NCBI RefSeq assembly: GCF_000069185.1
Contig: NC_010397.1
Coordinates: forward strand, 806,001 to 870,000
Source of the DNA: Mycobacteroides abscessus ATCC 19977
GTDB taxonomy: Bacteria; Actinomycetota; Actinomycetes; Mycobacteriales; Mycobacteriaceae
Length of the DNA stretch: 64,000 bases
Direction: 5' to 3'
The notes under the pieces were generated by a model, which was given only the letters and a program-made list of their open reading frames with translations, was not told the DNA's origin and made no database searches. Numbering within the stretch: the first letter of the stretch is position 1; every line of letters starts with the position of its first letter. Made by a program: the position numbers and the translations under genes. Shown piece by piece: positions 52,907-62,452 of the stretch.

Positions 52907-54559
52907 CTAACCGATGGTGGGGCCCAGCAGGTCATCCGCATCGGTGATGCGGTACCCGTAGCCCTGCTCGGCCAGGAAGCGCTGCCGGTGTGCGGCGTAC
53001 TCGGCGTCGAGGGTGTCGCGCGAGACCACCGAATAGAAGTAGGCCTGCCCACCGTCGGCCTTGGGGCGCAGCAGCCGCCCGAGGCGCTGCGCTTCTTCCT
53101 GCCGCGAGCCGAAGGTTCCCGAAACCTGCACGGCAACAGACGCCTCCGGAAGATCGATGGAGAAGTTGGCGACCTTGGACACCACCAGGGTGCCGATCTC
53201 GCCACGCCGGAACGCGTCGAAGAGCGCCTCGCGTTCGGCGTTTTTGGTGGAGCCCTGGATCACGGGGGCATCCAGTTCGGTGCCCAGTTCGTCCAGCTGA
53301 TCCAGGTATGCGCCGATCACCAGTGTCGGCGCGCCGGGGTGGCGGGCCAAGATCGACTTCACCACGTTGATCTTGGTGTGGGCCGTGGAACAGAGCTTGT
53401 AGCGCTCGTCGGCCTCGGCGGTCGCGTAGATCATCCGCTCGTTGTCGGTGAGCGTGACGCGCACCTCGATGCATTCAGCGGGGGCGATCCAGCCTTGTGC
53501 CTCAATGTCTTTCCATGGCGCGTCATAGCGCTTGGGGCCAATGAGGCTGAACACGTCGCCCTCGCGGCCGTCCTCCCGGATGAGTGTGGCGGTGAGGCCG
53601 AGGCGGCGCCGTGACTGCAGGTCTGCGGTCATCCGGAACACCGGGGCGGGCAGCAGGTGCACCTCGTCGTACACGATCAGGCCCCAGTCGCGGCTGTCGA
53701 ACAGTTCCAGGTGGCGGTACTCGCCCTTGGTGCGGCGGGTAATCACCTGATAGGTGGCGATGGTGACCGGCCGAATCTCCTTGCGCTCGCCCGAGTATTC
53801 GCCGATCTCGTCCTCCGTCAACGAGGTGCGCGCGAGGAGCTCGCGTTTCCACTGCCGCCCGGCAACGGTATTGGTGACCAGAATGAGCGTGGTGGCCTGC
53901 GCCTTGGCCATCGCGGCGGCGCCCACCAGCGTCTTGCCCGCGCCGCAGGGCAGCACCACCACGCCGGAGCCACCCGCCCAGAAGGAGTCGGCAGCCATCT
54001 GCTGATAGTCCCGCAGCTCCCAGCCATCCTGCGCCAGGGTGATCGGGTGGGCCTCGCCGTCCACATAGCCCGCGAGATCCTCTGCGGGCCAGCCAATTTT
54101 GAGCAGCATCTGCTTGATGCGGCCACGCTCACTGGGGTGCACCTGGATGGTGTCGTCGTCGATGCGGGCACCGAACATGGGGGCGATCTTCTTGTGCCGC
54201 AGCACCTCTTCGAGCACGGCGCGGTCCAGGCTCACCAGGGTGAGGCCGTGCGCCGGATGCTTGACCAGTTGTAGGCGCCCGTAGCGCGCCATGGTGTCGA
54301 CGATGTCGACCAGCAGTGGCTGCGGCACCGCGTAGCGGGAGAAGGTGACGAGGGCGTCGACCACCTGTTCGGCATCATGTCCCGCGGCGCGGGCGTTCCA
54401 CAGTGCGAGCGGGGTGATGCGGTAGGTGTGTACGTGTTCGGGGGCGCGTTCGAGCTCGGCGAACGGGGCGATAGCCTGGCGCGCCGCGTCTGCCTGGTCG
54501 TGGTCGACCTCCAGCAGCACGGTCTTATCGGACTGGACGATCAGCGGTCCATCGGTCAT
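52907..54559 (-). CDS. DNA repair helicase XPB (ERCC3 homologue)
   Basis: A 550-residue superfamily 2 DNA helicase with an N-terminal damage-recognition-like domain. Walker A is LPCGAGKTLVG, the DEVH box is VYDEVHLLP, motif III is GLTATLIRED, and motif VI is QRLGRLLRPKADGG. It corresponds to Rv0861c (XPB), which unwinds DNA and is linked to nucleotide excision-type repair. ATG 54559 (product MTDGPLIVQSD) is taken; ten residues more are possible from 54589. It has the conserved mycobacterial neighbours Rv0862c-type and moaC-type genes upstream. Confidence 0.95.
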   Translation of the reverse strand: MTDGPLIVQSDKTVLLEVDHDQADAARQAIAPFAELERAPEHVHTYRITPLALWNARAAGHDAEQVVDALVTFSRYAVPQPLLVDIVDTMARYGRLQLVKHPAHGLTLVSLDRAVLEEVLRHKKIAPMFGARIDDDTIQVHPSERGRIKQMLLKIGWPAEDLAGYVDGEAHPITLAQDGWELRDYQQMAADSFWAGGSGVVVLPCGAGKTLVGAAAMAKAQATTLILVTNTVAGRQWKRELLARTSLTEDEIGEYSGERKEIRPVTIATYQVITRRTKGEYRHLELFDSRDWGLIVYDEVHLLPAPVFRMTADLQSRRRLGLTATLIREDGREGDVFSLIGPKRYDAPWKDIEAQGWIAPAECIEVRVTLTDNERMIYATAEADERYKLCSTAHTKINVVKSILARHPGAPTLVIGAYLDQLDELGTELDAPVIQGSTKNAEREALFDAFRRGEIGTLVVSKVANFSIDLPEASVAVQVSGTFGSRQEEAQRLGRLLRPKADGGQAYFYSVVSRDTLDAEYAAHRQRFLAEQGYGYRITDADDLLGPTIG

Positions 54560-54624
54560 TCGATCCAGGATAGTGACCCGCGGCGACATTGGAGGATGTC
54601 GTCTGTCATTGCTAGATTGCTGCG

Positions 54625-55023
54625 GTGACGATACCTCAAGACCGCAGCGCTCTGGCGGAGATTTGGCAGCGACGGTTCGCGTTCTATGATCACTACGCTG
54701 CGGCTCCGACGAAAGAAGAGGCGAACGCCATCTTTCGCGCGGGCCCGTTTTGGACGCGCATCCGGTTGACCAGTAATTTCCTGGCCTTTTTCTTTGGTCC
54801 GATCTACTTCTTCGTTAAGGGTATGTGGCGCAAGGGCTTGGTGCTGTTGGGAATCAGTCTGGGGATCGGTGTGGTGCTCGGGGTTGTAGGAGCTTCCGAC
54901 AGTGTGACGCGCGCAGTCTCCATAGGCTTTGCTGCGATGTTCATGGGTATCGCCAACCAGGCCTACTACTTGCACTGGGTTCGCAAGAGCGAGTCATGGA
55001 ATCCCTTCGAAGGTGTCCGCTGA
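54625..55023 (+). CDS. DUF2628-type small membrane protein
   Basis: A 132-residue protein: a soluble N terminus (EIWQRRFAFYDHYAAAPTKEEANAIF) then three hydrophobic stretches (about residues 48-64, 70-88 and 96-112) with GPIYFFVKGMWRKGLVLLGI, which is typical of DUF2628 proteins. The starts is GTG 54625. It is not part of the usual Rv0861c-Rv0862c arrangement as I remember it, so it is probably an insertion between the two divergent-to-convergent core genes. Function unknown; it might sense or organise the membrane. Confidence 0.72.
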   Translation: MTIPQDRSALAEIWQRRFAFYDHYAAAPTKEEANAIFRAGPFWTRIRLTSNFLAFFFGPIYFFVKGMWRKGLVLLGISLGIGVVLGVVGASDSVTRAVSIGFAAMFMGIANQAYYLHWVRKSESWNPFEGVR

Positions 55024-55050
55024 CGCACTAGGTGGATTCGTCGAACCGGC

Positions 55051-57288
55051 TCAGCCCGGCGGCGAGACCGCGGTGATGCGATGAATCGCGAAGTCACGGA
55101 TGCGCCCGGCAGCGGTGTCGAAGGCCGACAACTGCCCACCGCGCACACTGATCGGGTTGACCACGCGCGACGAGGCCACCCCGGCCGGGTCCACGTACCC
55201 GATCAACACACTGGTCTGGGCCTTGGCGGACTGCTGTAGCAGCGCCACCGCATGCGACGGCTCGATGCGTACCCCGTCGTGGTCGCCCGCCGCGCGCAAT
55301 GCCTTCACGACGGCCGCGGCGGCGGGCTCACTGAGCACCGGCGGCGTCCACCCCATCCGGTGCGGTTGTGGGGTCACCCGCGCGCGGTGCGCGCGTAGCT
55401 CCACGATCGTCCCGGTCGCGTCCTCCGCGGCGGGGGCGAAACCGGCCGAGCGCAGCCCGGTCACCAGCTCGGCCAGCGGGGCCAGCGACACCGCGACAGT
55501 GGGCGCCAGCAGCCGCAGCCCCAAGTCCTCCGCCAGTACCGAGGCCATCACCTGTGCCAGCAGGGCGACGTCATCGCAGCGCAGGAACGACGTCGCCACC
55601 CCGGCCCGCAGCTGACCGTGTCGCCGGGCCACATCGTCGATCAGATACGTCAGCGACTGCGGGACAGGGGTTTTCGAGTGCGATCCGAAGAAACTGTGCA
55701 GCGAGGTGGCGGTCTTCCCCGAATCCAGCGCGCGCCGGATGGTGGCCTCGCTGACCCTAAAGACGCTGGCAGCCCCCGCCGATTCCAGATCTGCCACGGC
55801 CGCCAGATCCAGCTCGACCTCGCGCGTGAGCGGTCCGGGTGCGACGACGGTCAGGTCGGCCTGTACCAGGAAGTGGTCGATGGGGGCGGGGAGCGCCTTT
55901 TCCATCGCGGCCAGGGTCGTCGTTTCGTCGCCGCTGCTGTCCAGGAACGTGCGCACATGCGTCGTGAGCGCGCCGCGGCCGATCACGCCCAGGGTCGTCG
56001 CCTCGAACAGCAGCGCCGTCACGGGTTCGACGCCCAGCCGGGCGCCCCAGCGCGGGCGGCGCCACCGCATCACCCGGGACAGCTCTTCGGCCCGCAGTCC
56101 ATGCCCGGGGTCCAGCTCGCCCAGAATCTCCAGGAGCAGCTTGCGGTCATGCGGCGCCGCCGTGGACCGCAGTGAATCTGAAAGGGCCGCAATCGGTTTG
56201 TCATCGCTGGTGCGCTTGCCGATCAGGTCGGGGCGCGCCGCGAGCATCAACCACGCCGACATCAAGCGGAACCAGCGGGTCGCGGTCGGAAGCTCGGCGA
56301 ATCGGTCGGCCTGCGTGGTCGGCGCCCAGTGCCAGCCGTCGGCATCGGTGTCGACATCGGGGTCGCCGACGGCGATCAGCTCCGCTGCGGCCAGTACCTC
56401 CAGCAATAGACCCATGCGGTTGTCCTCGAGGCCGGTCGCCTTTGCCAGCCGCTTGACCTCACGCACGCCCAGCCCACCGCTGCGCAGCTGGGGCGCGGGG
56501 TTGACCCCGAGTTCGTCGAGCAGCAGGCCCACCTCGCGCAGCAAGTCAAGGGCCGCTCCGGCGGCGGCCGCGTCGGCCTCGGACTGGGTAGCCGTTGTCG
56601 TCTCGACGGCCGGTGGCTGCAGGCGGTCGGGCTCCTCGCCGCGAAGCAGCTGCGCCACGAACCGGGGCAGCAACACGGTCTCGTCGTCGATGCGCTGCAG
56701 CAGGCCGGCCGCCAGCAGTCGCTGCACCGGACGGTCCGGTGGGGCGCCGGGAGCGGCGTCGCGGGTGCGGCCGATGGGAGATCCGGCGATGAGGGCCCGC
56801 AGCAGTTCCATGCCGCGCTCGTCGGCACCCTCCAATGCCGTGCGCGCTTCGTCGTAGGAATCGGGGGTGTGCTCGCTGATCACTTGCCCGACCACCCAGG
56901 GGAGGCCGAACCGGGTCTCACCCGCCAGATACAGCAGCTCGCCCTCTTCCCACACCAGCGCCAGCTCGCGCAGCCGATCCAGTGTGGCGCGTACCTGCAG
57001 CTCCGTGGCCCGCCCGTCGACCTGAGCGAGTACATTCGCGATCGGGATGCCCGCGACATCGGCACGCGCCACCAGCAGCGCATCCAGCACCGCCAGCGTC
57101 AAAAAGTCCAGGTTGTCGGTGGCCGCGCGCACCGACTGGCGTGACAGCGCACGCCCCGCCAGCGCCGCCAGCGAACCCGGCGGCGGCGAGGCCAAATCGG
57201 GCCGCAGCCGCACTAGTCGTACCAACTGTTCATCTGGCAAGCGGCGTAACCACGCCGACAAACCAGCCAACGCCGCATCGTCACTCAT
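55051..57288 (-). CDS. Helicase-associated-domain protein (Rv0862c-like)
   Basis: A 745-residue protein with a conserved C-terminal region often called XPB/Ssl2-like, helicase C-terminal associated. Recognisable segments are LSAWLRRLPDEQLVRLVRLRPDL at the N terminus, FLVQADLTVVAPGPLTREVELDLAAVADLESAGAA in pieces near residue 440, and VLIGYVDPAGVASSRVVNPISVRGGQLSAFD at the end, in short matches only. It is the usual neighbour of the XPB gene in mycobacteria (Rv0862c) and is likely to work with it in repair. No ATPase motif is visible, so it is not a helicase itself. Confidence 0.88.
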   Translation of the reverse strand: MSDDAALAGLSAWLRRLPDEQLVRLVRLRPDLASPPPGSLAALAGRALSRQSVRAATDNLDFLTLAVLDALLVARADVAGIPIANVLAQVDGRATELQVRATLDRLRELALVWEEGELLYLAGETRFGLPWVVGQVISEHTPDSYDEARTALEGADERGMELLRALIAGSPIGRTRDAAPGAPPDRPVQRLLAAGLLQRIDDETVLLPRFVAQLLRGEEPDRLQPPAVETTTATQSEADAAAAGAALDLLREVGLLLDELGVNPAPQLRSGGLGVREVKRLAKATGLEDNRMGLLLEVLAAAELIAVGDPDVDTDADGWHWAPTTQADRFAELPTATRWFRLMSAWLMLAARPDLIGKRTSDDKPIAALSDSLRSTAAPHDRKLLLEILGELDPGHGLRAEELSRVMRWRRPRWGARLGVEPVTALLFEATTLGVIGRGALTTHVRTFLDSSGDETTTLAAMEKALPAPIDHFLVQADLTVVAPGPLTREVELDLAAVADLESAGAASVFRVSEATIRRALDSGKTATSLHSFFGSHSKTPVPQSLTYLIDDVARRHGQLRAGVATSFLRCDDVALLAQVMASVLAEDLGLRLLAPTVAVSLAPLAELVTGLRSAGFAPAAEDATGTIVELRAHRARVTPQPHRMGWTPPVLSEPAAAAVVKALRAAGDHDGVRIEPSHAVALLQQSAKAQTSVLIGYVDPAGVASSRVVNPISVRGGQLSAFDTAAGRIRDFAIHRITAVSPPG

Positions 57289-57351
57289 CGATCACCAGCG
57301 TAGAGGCGGGTTGGGTTCGCCGTCGGCCTCTCGGCCTGCCACAATGGCTGC

Positions 57352-57525
57352 GTGGCTGACAAAGAGCAATATGTCGACAACGGCTGGCCCGCGCACGTGG
57401 ACGGCGAGCACGCCGTCTCCGAGCTGGCGGCCGACCGCACCGGAGCGCTCTCACCGTTCGGTGACCTTGAGTTCCCGGTGGAGTCCGTGCCCTACGTGCA
57501 CCCCGTCACCGTCATCAACAAGTAG
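57352..57525 (+). CDS. Small conserved protein (Rv0863-like)
   Basis: A 57-residue protein read from GTG 57352: it begins [20 protein letters not shown] and ends [11 protein letters not shown]. It fits the place of the small gene Rv0863 between the helicase-associated gene and moaC2, and reading the same bases in the moaC frame gives no plausible N terminus for that enzyme. The moaC start at 57530 follows its stop by four bases, so the two are coupled. Function unknown; there is no membrane or secretion signal. Confidence 0.75.
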   Translation: MADKEQYVDNGWPAHVDGEHAVSELAADRTGALSPFGDLEFPVESVPYVHPVTVINK

Positions 57526-57529
57526 AGCG

Positions 57530-58042
57530 GTGCCTGAGGGTCTTCGCGCAAGCGGCTCATCCGGGCCCGAGGGGCTCTCCCATATCGATGAGCACGGGTC
57601 CGCGCACATGGTCGACGTGTCGGCCAAGCAGGCCACCGCACGCGAGGCCGTCGCGGCGGGGCGCTTTGTCACTACTCCCGAGGTTCTGAAGCTTCTCTCA
57701 GACGGCACGTTGCCCAAGGGCGACGCCATCGCCACTGCCCGTCTGGCCGCCATCATGGCCGCCAAACGCACCAGCGAACTCATCCCGCTGTGTCATCAGA
57801 TACCGCTGACCGGTATCGAGGTGGATTTCGCGATCGATGCCACCGCGGGATCCATTCAGATCACGGCTGTCGCCCGCACCAAGGACCGCACCGGGGTCGA
57901 GATGGAGGCGCTGACCGCGGTGACGGTTGCCGGCCTGACCTTGCACGACATGGTCAAGGCCGTCGATCCCGCCTCACGTATCGACGACGTCAGGGTGCTA
58001 CGCAAAGAGGGCGGTAAGACCGGAACATGGACCCGACCCTGA
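57530..58042 (+). CDS. moaC: Cyclic pyranopterin monophosphate synthase MoaC
   Basis: A 170-residue enzyme of molybdenum cofactor synthesis, converting the 8-cyclo-dihydro-GTP product of MoaA to cyclic pyranopterin monophosphate. The conserved core is ELIPLCHQIPLTGIEVDF and VEMEALTAVTVAGLTLHDMVKAVD with the Lys and Asp at the active site. GTG 57530 gives the normal length; the much longer frame from 57047 runs antisense to another gene. It overlaps mog by 16 bases and is the first moa gene of the plus-strand cluster. Confidence 0.93.
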   Translation: MPEGLRASGSSGPEGLSHIDEHGSAHMVDVSAKQATAREAVAAGRFVTTPEVLKLLSDGTLPKGDAIATARLAAIMAAKRTSELIPLCHQIPLTGIEVDFAIDATAGSIQITAVARTKDRTGVEMEALTAVTVAGLTLHDMVKAVDPASRIDDVRVLRKEGGKTGTWTRP

Positions 58043-58506
58043 GATCGGCGCGGGTGATCGTGGCCTCCACTCGGGCGGCAACCGGTCAGTACACCGATAG
58101 GACAGGCCCCATCATCGTCGAATGGCTTGGTGCACAAGGATTCCGTGTAGACGAGCCGGTTGTGGTGCCCGACGGTGAGGCGGTGGGAGACGCGATACGT
58201 TCCGCGCTCGGCGCCTCACTCGTCATCACCACCGGAGGCACCGGGCTTTCGCCCACCGATTCCACTCCCGAACAGACCGCCGCGTTGCTGGACTATCAGG
58301 TCCCAGGCCTGGCCGATGCGATCCGGCGCTCCGGGCTGCCCGCGGTCCCCACCAGCATCCTGTCCCGCGGCGTCTGCGGGGTCGCCGGGCGCACCCTGGT
58401 GGTCAACCTGCCCGGCTCCGCCGGCGGCGTCCGCGACGGGCTCGCGGTGCTCGGCGGCGTGCTCGGCCACGCCTTGGACCAGCTAGCCGGGGGTGATCAC
58501 GTATGA
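58027..58506 (+). CDS. mog: Molybdopterin adenylyltransferase, MoaB/Mog family
   Basis: A 159-residue MoaB/Mog-fold protein. The signature [15 protein letters not shown] (about residues 75-89) provides the molybdopterin-binding loop, and [16 protein letters not shown] is the second conserved segment. Mog adenylylates molybdopterin before metal insertion. ATG 58027 overlaps the moaC end; the stop overlaps the moaE start by four bases. Position equals Rv0865 (mog). Confidence 0.93.
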   Translation: MDPTLRSARVIVASTRAATGQYTDRTGPIIVEWLGAQGFRVDEPVVVPDGEAVGDAIRSALGASLVITTGGTGLSPTDSTPEQTAALLDYQVPGLADAIRRSGLPAVPTSILSRGVCGVAGRTLVVNLPGSAGGVRDGLAVLGGVLGHALDQLAGGDHV

Positions 58507-58931
58507 GCACCGCCGTCACTCGTGCCCTGTTGACCGCGGAGTCCATCTCGCTGATCGAACACGAGAGGCTGGTCGATCATGAATCGGCCGGCGCCACTGT
58601 TGGATTCGTCGGCAATGTGCGCGACCACGACGGCGGCAAGACGGTGCTGCGGCTGGAGTATTCGGCGCATCCGTCGGCGCAGCAGGTGCTCACCGATGTG
58701 GTGCGGCGCATCGCCGAGGAAGCAGACGGCGTACGGGCCGTCGCGGTGAGCCATCGCATCGGTGCGCTGATGGTGGGGGAAGCAGCCTTCGTGGTGGCCG
58801 TGAGCGCAGACCACCGCCGTCAGGCCTTCGCCACCTGTCAGCGCCTCGTCGACGACGTGAAGGCCGCGCTGCCGGTGTGGAAACACCAGTTCTTCGCCAA
58901 CGGCACCGACGAGTGGGTGGGCTCGGCCTGA
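58503..58931 (+). CDS. moaE: Molybdopterin synthase catalytic subunit MoaE
   Basis: A 142-residue Moa[25 protein letters not shown] in short form near the N terminus and the catalytic Lys region [16 protein letters not shown] at the C terminus are conserved. With MoaD it inserts sulphur into cyclic pyranopterin monophosphate to give molybdopterin. The genome position equals moaE2 (Rv0866), with the partner moaD gene located beyond rpfA at 62192. It ends the plus-strand moaC-mog-moaE run. Confidence 0.94.
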   Translation: MSTAVTRALLTAESISLIEHERLVDHESAGATVGFVGNVRDHDGGKTVLRLEYSAHPSAQQVLTDVVRRIAEEADGVRAVAVSHRIGALMVGEAAFVVAVSADHRRQAFATCQRLVDDVKAALPVWKHQFFANGTDEWVGSA

Positions 58932-58958
58932 AAACTCCGGTCGCCCAACATGGCCCGG

Positions 58959-59666
58959 CTACATCCGTTCGGCGATCACCGTGTACACCGGCACGTGCAG
59001 CAGCGGATCGGTGACATCCTGGTCCAGCCGGTCCAGTACGGCGGGGTCTCCACGGTAGGAGCCGCGAATCGCGTTGAGAAATTCGGCTTTTGGCGCACTC
59101 ATGGTCGTCGGGTTTATTTGCAGGACCGACCACCCGCTGGTGGTCAGCACCTGCTCGATTTCCTCGGCTCGCTGCCCATTCTGGAATGGTGTGGGCACGC
59201 CGTGCACCGCGCCTTGTGCGAAACACCAGATGTACCAACGCGCTCCGGGGCGAGTGGCGCGGTGCAGCGCGCTCGCGTACTCGGTGTGGCCCTCGGCGTC
59301 GAAGCAGTGGTAGACGCCGCTGTCGATCACGGTATCGAACCGCGCGTCCCAGCCGTCGAGTGTGGTCGCGTCGGCCACCTGGAAGTCGACGGCTACGCCC
59401 GCGGCGGCCGCCCGGCCCTTTGCCTGTTCTATCGCCGAGGGCGCAAAATCCAAGCCGGTGACATTAAAGCCTTGCTGAGCGAGGTAAATGGCATTGTCGC
59501 CGAGGCCACAGCCGATGTCCAGGACGTCGCCGCGGATCGCGCCCAGTAGGGCCAGCTCCTTGATACGGGGTTTGGCATCCTTGGAATCCCACGGCACGAT
59601 GGGGCCGCCCTCATGGAGGCTGTCGCGATAGAGGTCCTCGAAGATGTTCTGGGTCGGTGCACCCAT
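58959..59666 (-). CDS. Class I SAM-dependent methyltransferase (tandem copy B)
   Basis: A 235-residue methyltransferase. The SAM motif is VLDIGCGLGDNAIYLAQQG (about residues 48-66), with GLDFAPSAIEQAK and the post-motif FDTVIDSGVYHCF. It is a close paralogue of the gene at 59672: long stretches such as the SAM motif and ASALHRATRPGARW are nearly the same. ATG 59666 lies six bases after the upstream stop. The resemblance to thiopurine/halide-type methyltransferases is superficial; the substrate is unknown. Confidence 0.87.
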   Translation of the reverse strand: MGAPTQNIFEDLYRDSLHEGGPIVPWDSKDAKPRIKELALLGAIRGDVLDIGCGLGDNAIYLAQQGFNVTGLDFAPSAIEQAKGRAAAAGVAVDFQVADATTLDGWDARFDTVIDSGVYHCFDAEGHTEYASALHRATRPGARWYIWCFAQGAVHGVPTPFQNGQRAEEIEQVLTTSGWSVLQINPTTMSAPKAEFLNAIRGSYRGDPAVLDRLDQDVTDPLLHVPVYTVIAERM

Positions 59667-59671
59667 GGCGT

Positions 59672-60460
59672 TCAGCCTCTTTCCGCGACGATGTTGAAGA
59701 AGGGCATGTGGATCATGTCGTCGTCGAGCTGCTGAAGGCGCTCGAAGGTCTGCTGTGCTTGTTCTGCCACGCCCGGTCGCTGATAGCGTTCGCGCATATC
59801 GGCGGGCATCTGTTCGGGGTCGATACCGGCCAGCGCCGCACCGACGAATGCCGCCCGCGAACCGAGATATGTTGTCCTGCCAAAATATTGGATATTCCAG
59901 CGGGCTTCCGAGAGCACGCTTTTGATCTCGTCCGGATCCTGGACGCCAAAAGGCATCGTAATGCCGTTGACGGAGCCGTCGCCGAAGCAGGCAATGAACC
60001 AGCGCGCTCCGGGCCGGGTGGCGCGGTGCAGGGCGCTCGCATACTGACGATGGCCCTCGTGATCGAAACAGTGATACACCGCGCTGTCGATCACAGTGTC
60101 GAACTGTGCGTCCCAGCCGTCGAGCTTGGTGGCATCGGCAACGTGTAGGTCGACGGTTACCCCCGCGGCCGCTGCGCGCTGTTTCGCCTGTTCGATGGCG
60201 GACGGCGAGAAATCGAGCCCGGTGACCGACAGGCCCTGCTGTGTGAGGTAGATGGAGTTCTCGCCGAGGCCGCAGCCGATGTCCAAGATCGCACCGCGTA
60301 GGGCGCCGTACGCCGCGAGCTCTTTGATGCGGGGTTGTGCGTCCCTGATATCCCATGGGACGCCGGCGGCGGGTGCGCCCTCGAACATGGGCTTGCCGTT
60401 GTAGACCGCTTCGAAAGTTTCTTGGCTCGGTACGTCTGGAGGCTGGGTCGATGCCGTCAT
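59672..60460 (-). CDS. Class I SAM-dependent methyltransferase (tandem copy A)
   Basis: A 262-residue methyltransferase with ILDIGCGLGENSIYLTQQG, GLDFSPSAIEQAKQRAAAAG and FDTVIDSAVYHCFDHEGH. It shares most of its core with the downstream copy but has a longer C terminus (GIDPEQMPADMRERY). ATG 60460 is preferred to the TTG/GTG upstream in frame. Genes of this kind are not present at this site in the M. tuberculosis order I recall (moaE2 then rpfA), so the pair looks like a lineage-specific insertion followed by duplication, or a duplicated import. Confidence 0.87.
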   Translation of the reverse strand: MTASTQPPDVPSQETFEAVYNGKPMFEGAPAAGVPWDIRDAQPRIKELAAYGALRGAILDIGCGLGENSIYLTQQGLSVTGLDFSPSAIEQAKQRAAAAGVTVDLHVADATKLDGWDAQFDTVIDSAVYHCFDHEGHRQYASALHRATRPGARWFIACFGDGSVNGITMPFGVQDPDEIKSVLSEARWNIQYFGRTTYLGSRAAFVGAALAGIDPEQMPADMRERYQRPGVAEQAQQTFERLQQLDDDMIHMPFFNIVAERG

Positions 60461-60549
60461 GGTCACCAAGGTACGCTTCGAAGCTGGCGCGTCAACCCCC
60501 TTGACAAGGGGCCTAGGCTAACCGTCGAAAGGTTTACCCCACAACGACA

Positions 60550-60578
60550 ATCGCCCCGGCCGAGACGGCCGGGGCGAT
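60550..60578 (-). terminator. Hairpin after rpfA, probable terminator
   Basis: ATCGCCCCGGCC / GGCCGGGGCGAT is a perfect 12-bp stem with loop GAGAC, 17 bases beyond the rpfA stop on the minus strand. A weakly T-rich TTGTCGTTGTGG follows in the direction of transcription. A second smaller palindrome, CCCCTTG-A-CAAGGGG, lies at about 60497-60511, in the promoter region of the methyltransferase pair. Confidence 0.8.
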
Positions 60579-60594
60579 CGACGAGATGGCTGTG

Positions 60595-61918
<1,324 letters not shown>

Positions 61919-62096
61919 CGGGTATGGACTTCGGATGACGGTACGTGCCGATGCGCGTCTCGTCATGTTGGACATTTCTCGGTGTTTCGTCCATGACGGG
62001 GTGCGTTTATTCCCGAGAGGGGCGGGGTCTGCGCAGGTTATTGGGCAGCTCCACTGCCCCGTGTCCGTGTCGTGACCCTACTGTGACCTTCAGATG

Positions 62097-62112
62097 TGTG
62101 TCGTAGATCACG
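62097..62112. promoter_or_regulatory. Candidate CRP-type site upstream of rpfA
   Basis: TGTGTCGTAGATCACG has the TGTGN(8)CAC-type arrangement of cyclic-AMP receptor protein sites (consensus TGTGA-N6-TCACA) with one mismatch in each half. In M. tuberculosis rpfA is reported to be CRP-controlled. It lies about 180 bases before the riboswitch; apart from this site and the riboswitch the 62191-61919 stretch shows no gene. Confidence 0.35.
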
Positions 62113-62191
62113 AAATTGCCGGGCCATCTCTGTACACAGCTCTCAGAGATGCCTTAGAGCTTCCTTAGGAAATGGATGCGCCAGCGGACTT

Positions 62192-62446
62192 CTATCCGCC
62201 AGCGAACGGCGGGAGAACATCCACGACAGCGCCGGATTTGGGCCGTTGGGAGCGGTCTCGGACGGCCACGCCGTCATGGAGAAAGGAACAACGCGCCAAT
62301 ACGCGTTCGAGTTCCGGCCCCCTGGAGGCCAACAGACGGGTCAGATCGTCGAATGACGCCCCGGCGGGCAGATCGACGGTTTCTTCCTGAAGCCCGGCAG
62401 CCGCCGCGGCGGCCGCGAAATACCTGACCGTGATGCTCGCAAGCAT
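62192..62446 (-). CDS. moaD: Molybdopterin synthase sulfur carrier subunit MoaD
   Basis: An 84-residue ubiquitin-fold sulfur carrier. It ends in PPFAGG, with the terminal Gly-Gly that becomes a thiocarboxylate, and has VRYFAAAAAAAGLQEETVDLPAG at the N-terminal strand-turn. It partners MoaE, encoded at 58503 on the other strand. Start codon 62446 lies six bases after the moaA stop, so it is translated from the same message as moaA. Corresponds to moaD2. Confidence 0.92.
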   Translation of the reverse strand: MLASITVRYFAAAAAAAGLQEETVDLPAGASFDDLTRLLASRGPELERVLARCSFLHDGVAVRDRSQRPKSGAVVDVLPPFAGG

Positions 62447-62452
62447 GCAGAT

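Noticed and set aside
57047..57529. Long open frame preceding moaC
   Set aside because: It runs antisense to the helicase-associated gene and through the small Rv0863-like gene in another frame, and contains no MoaC sequence before 57530.
58959..60356. Single 465-residue methyltransferase frame
   Set aside because: The upstream half in this frame is a shadow of the second methyltransferase, which is read in another frame at 59672-60460; the real start is ATG 59666.
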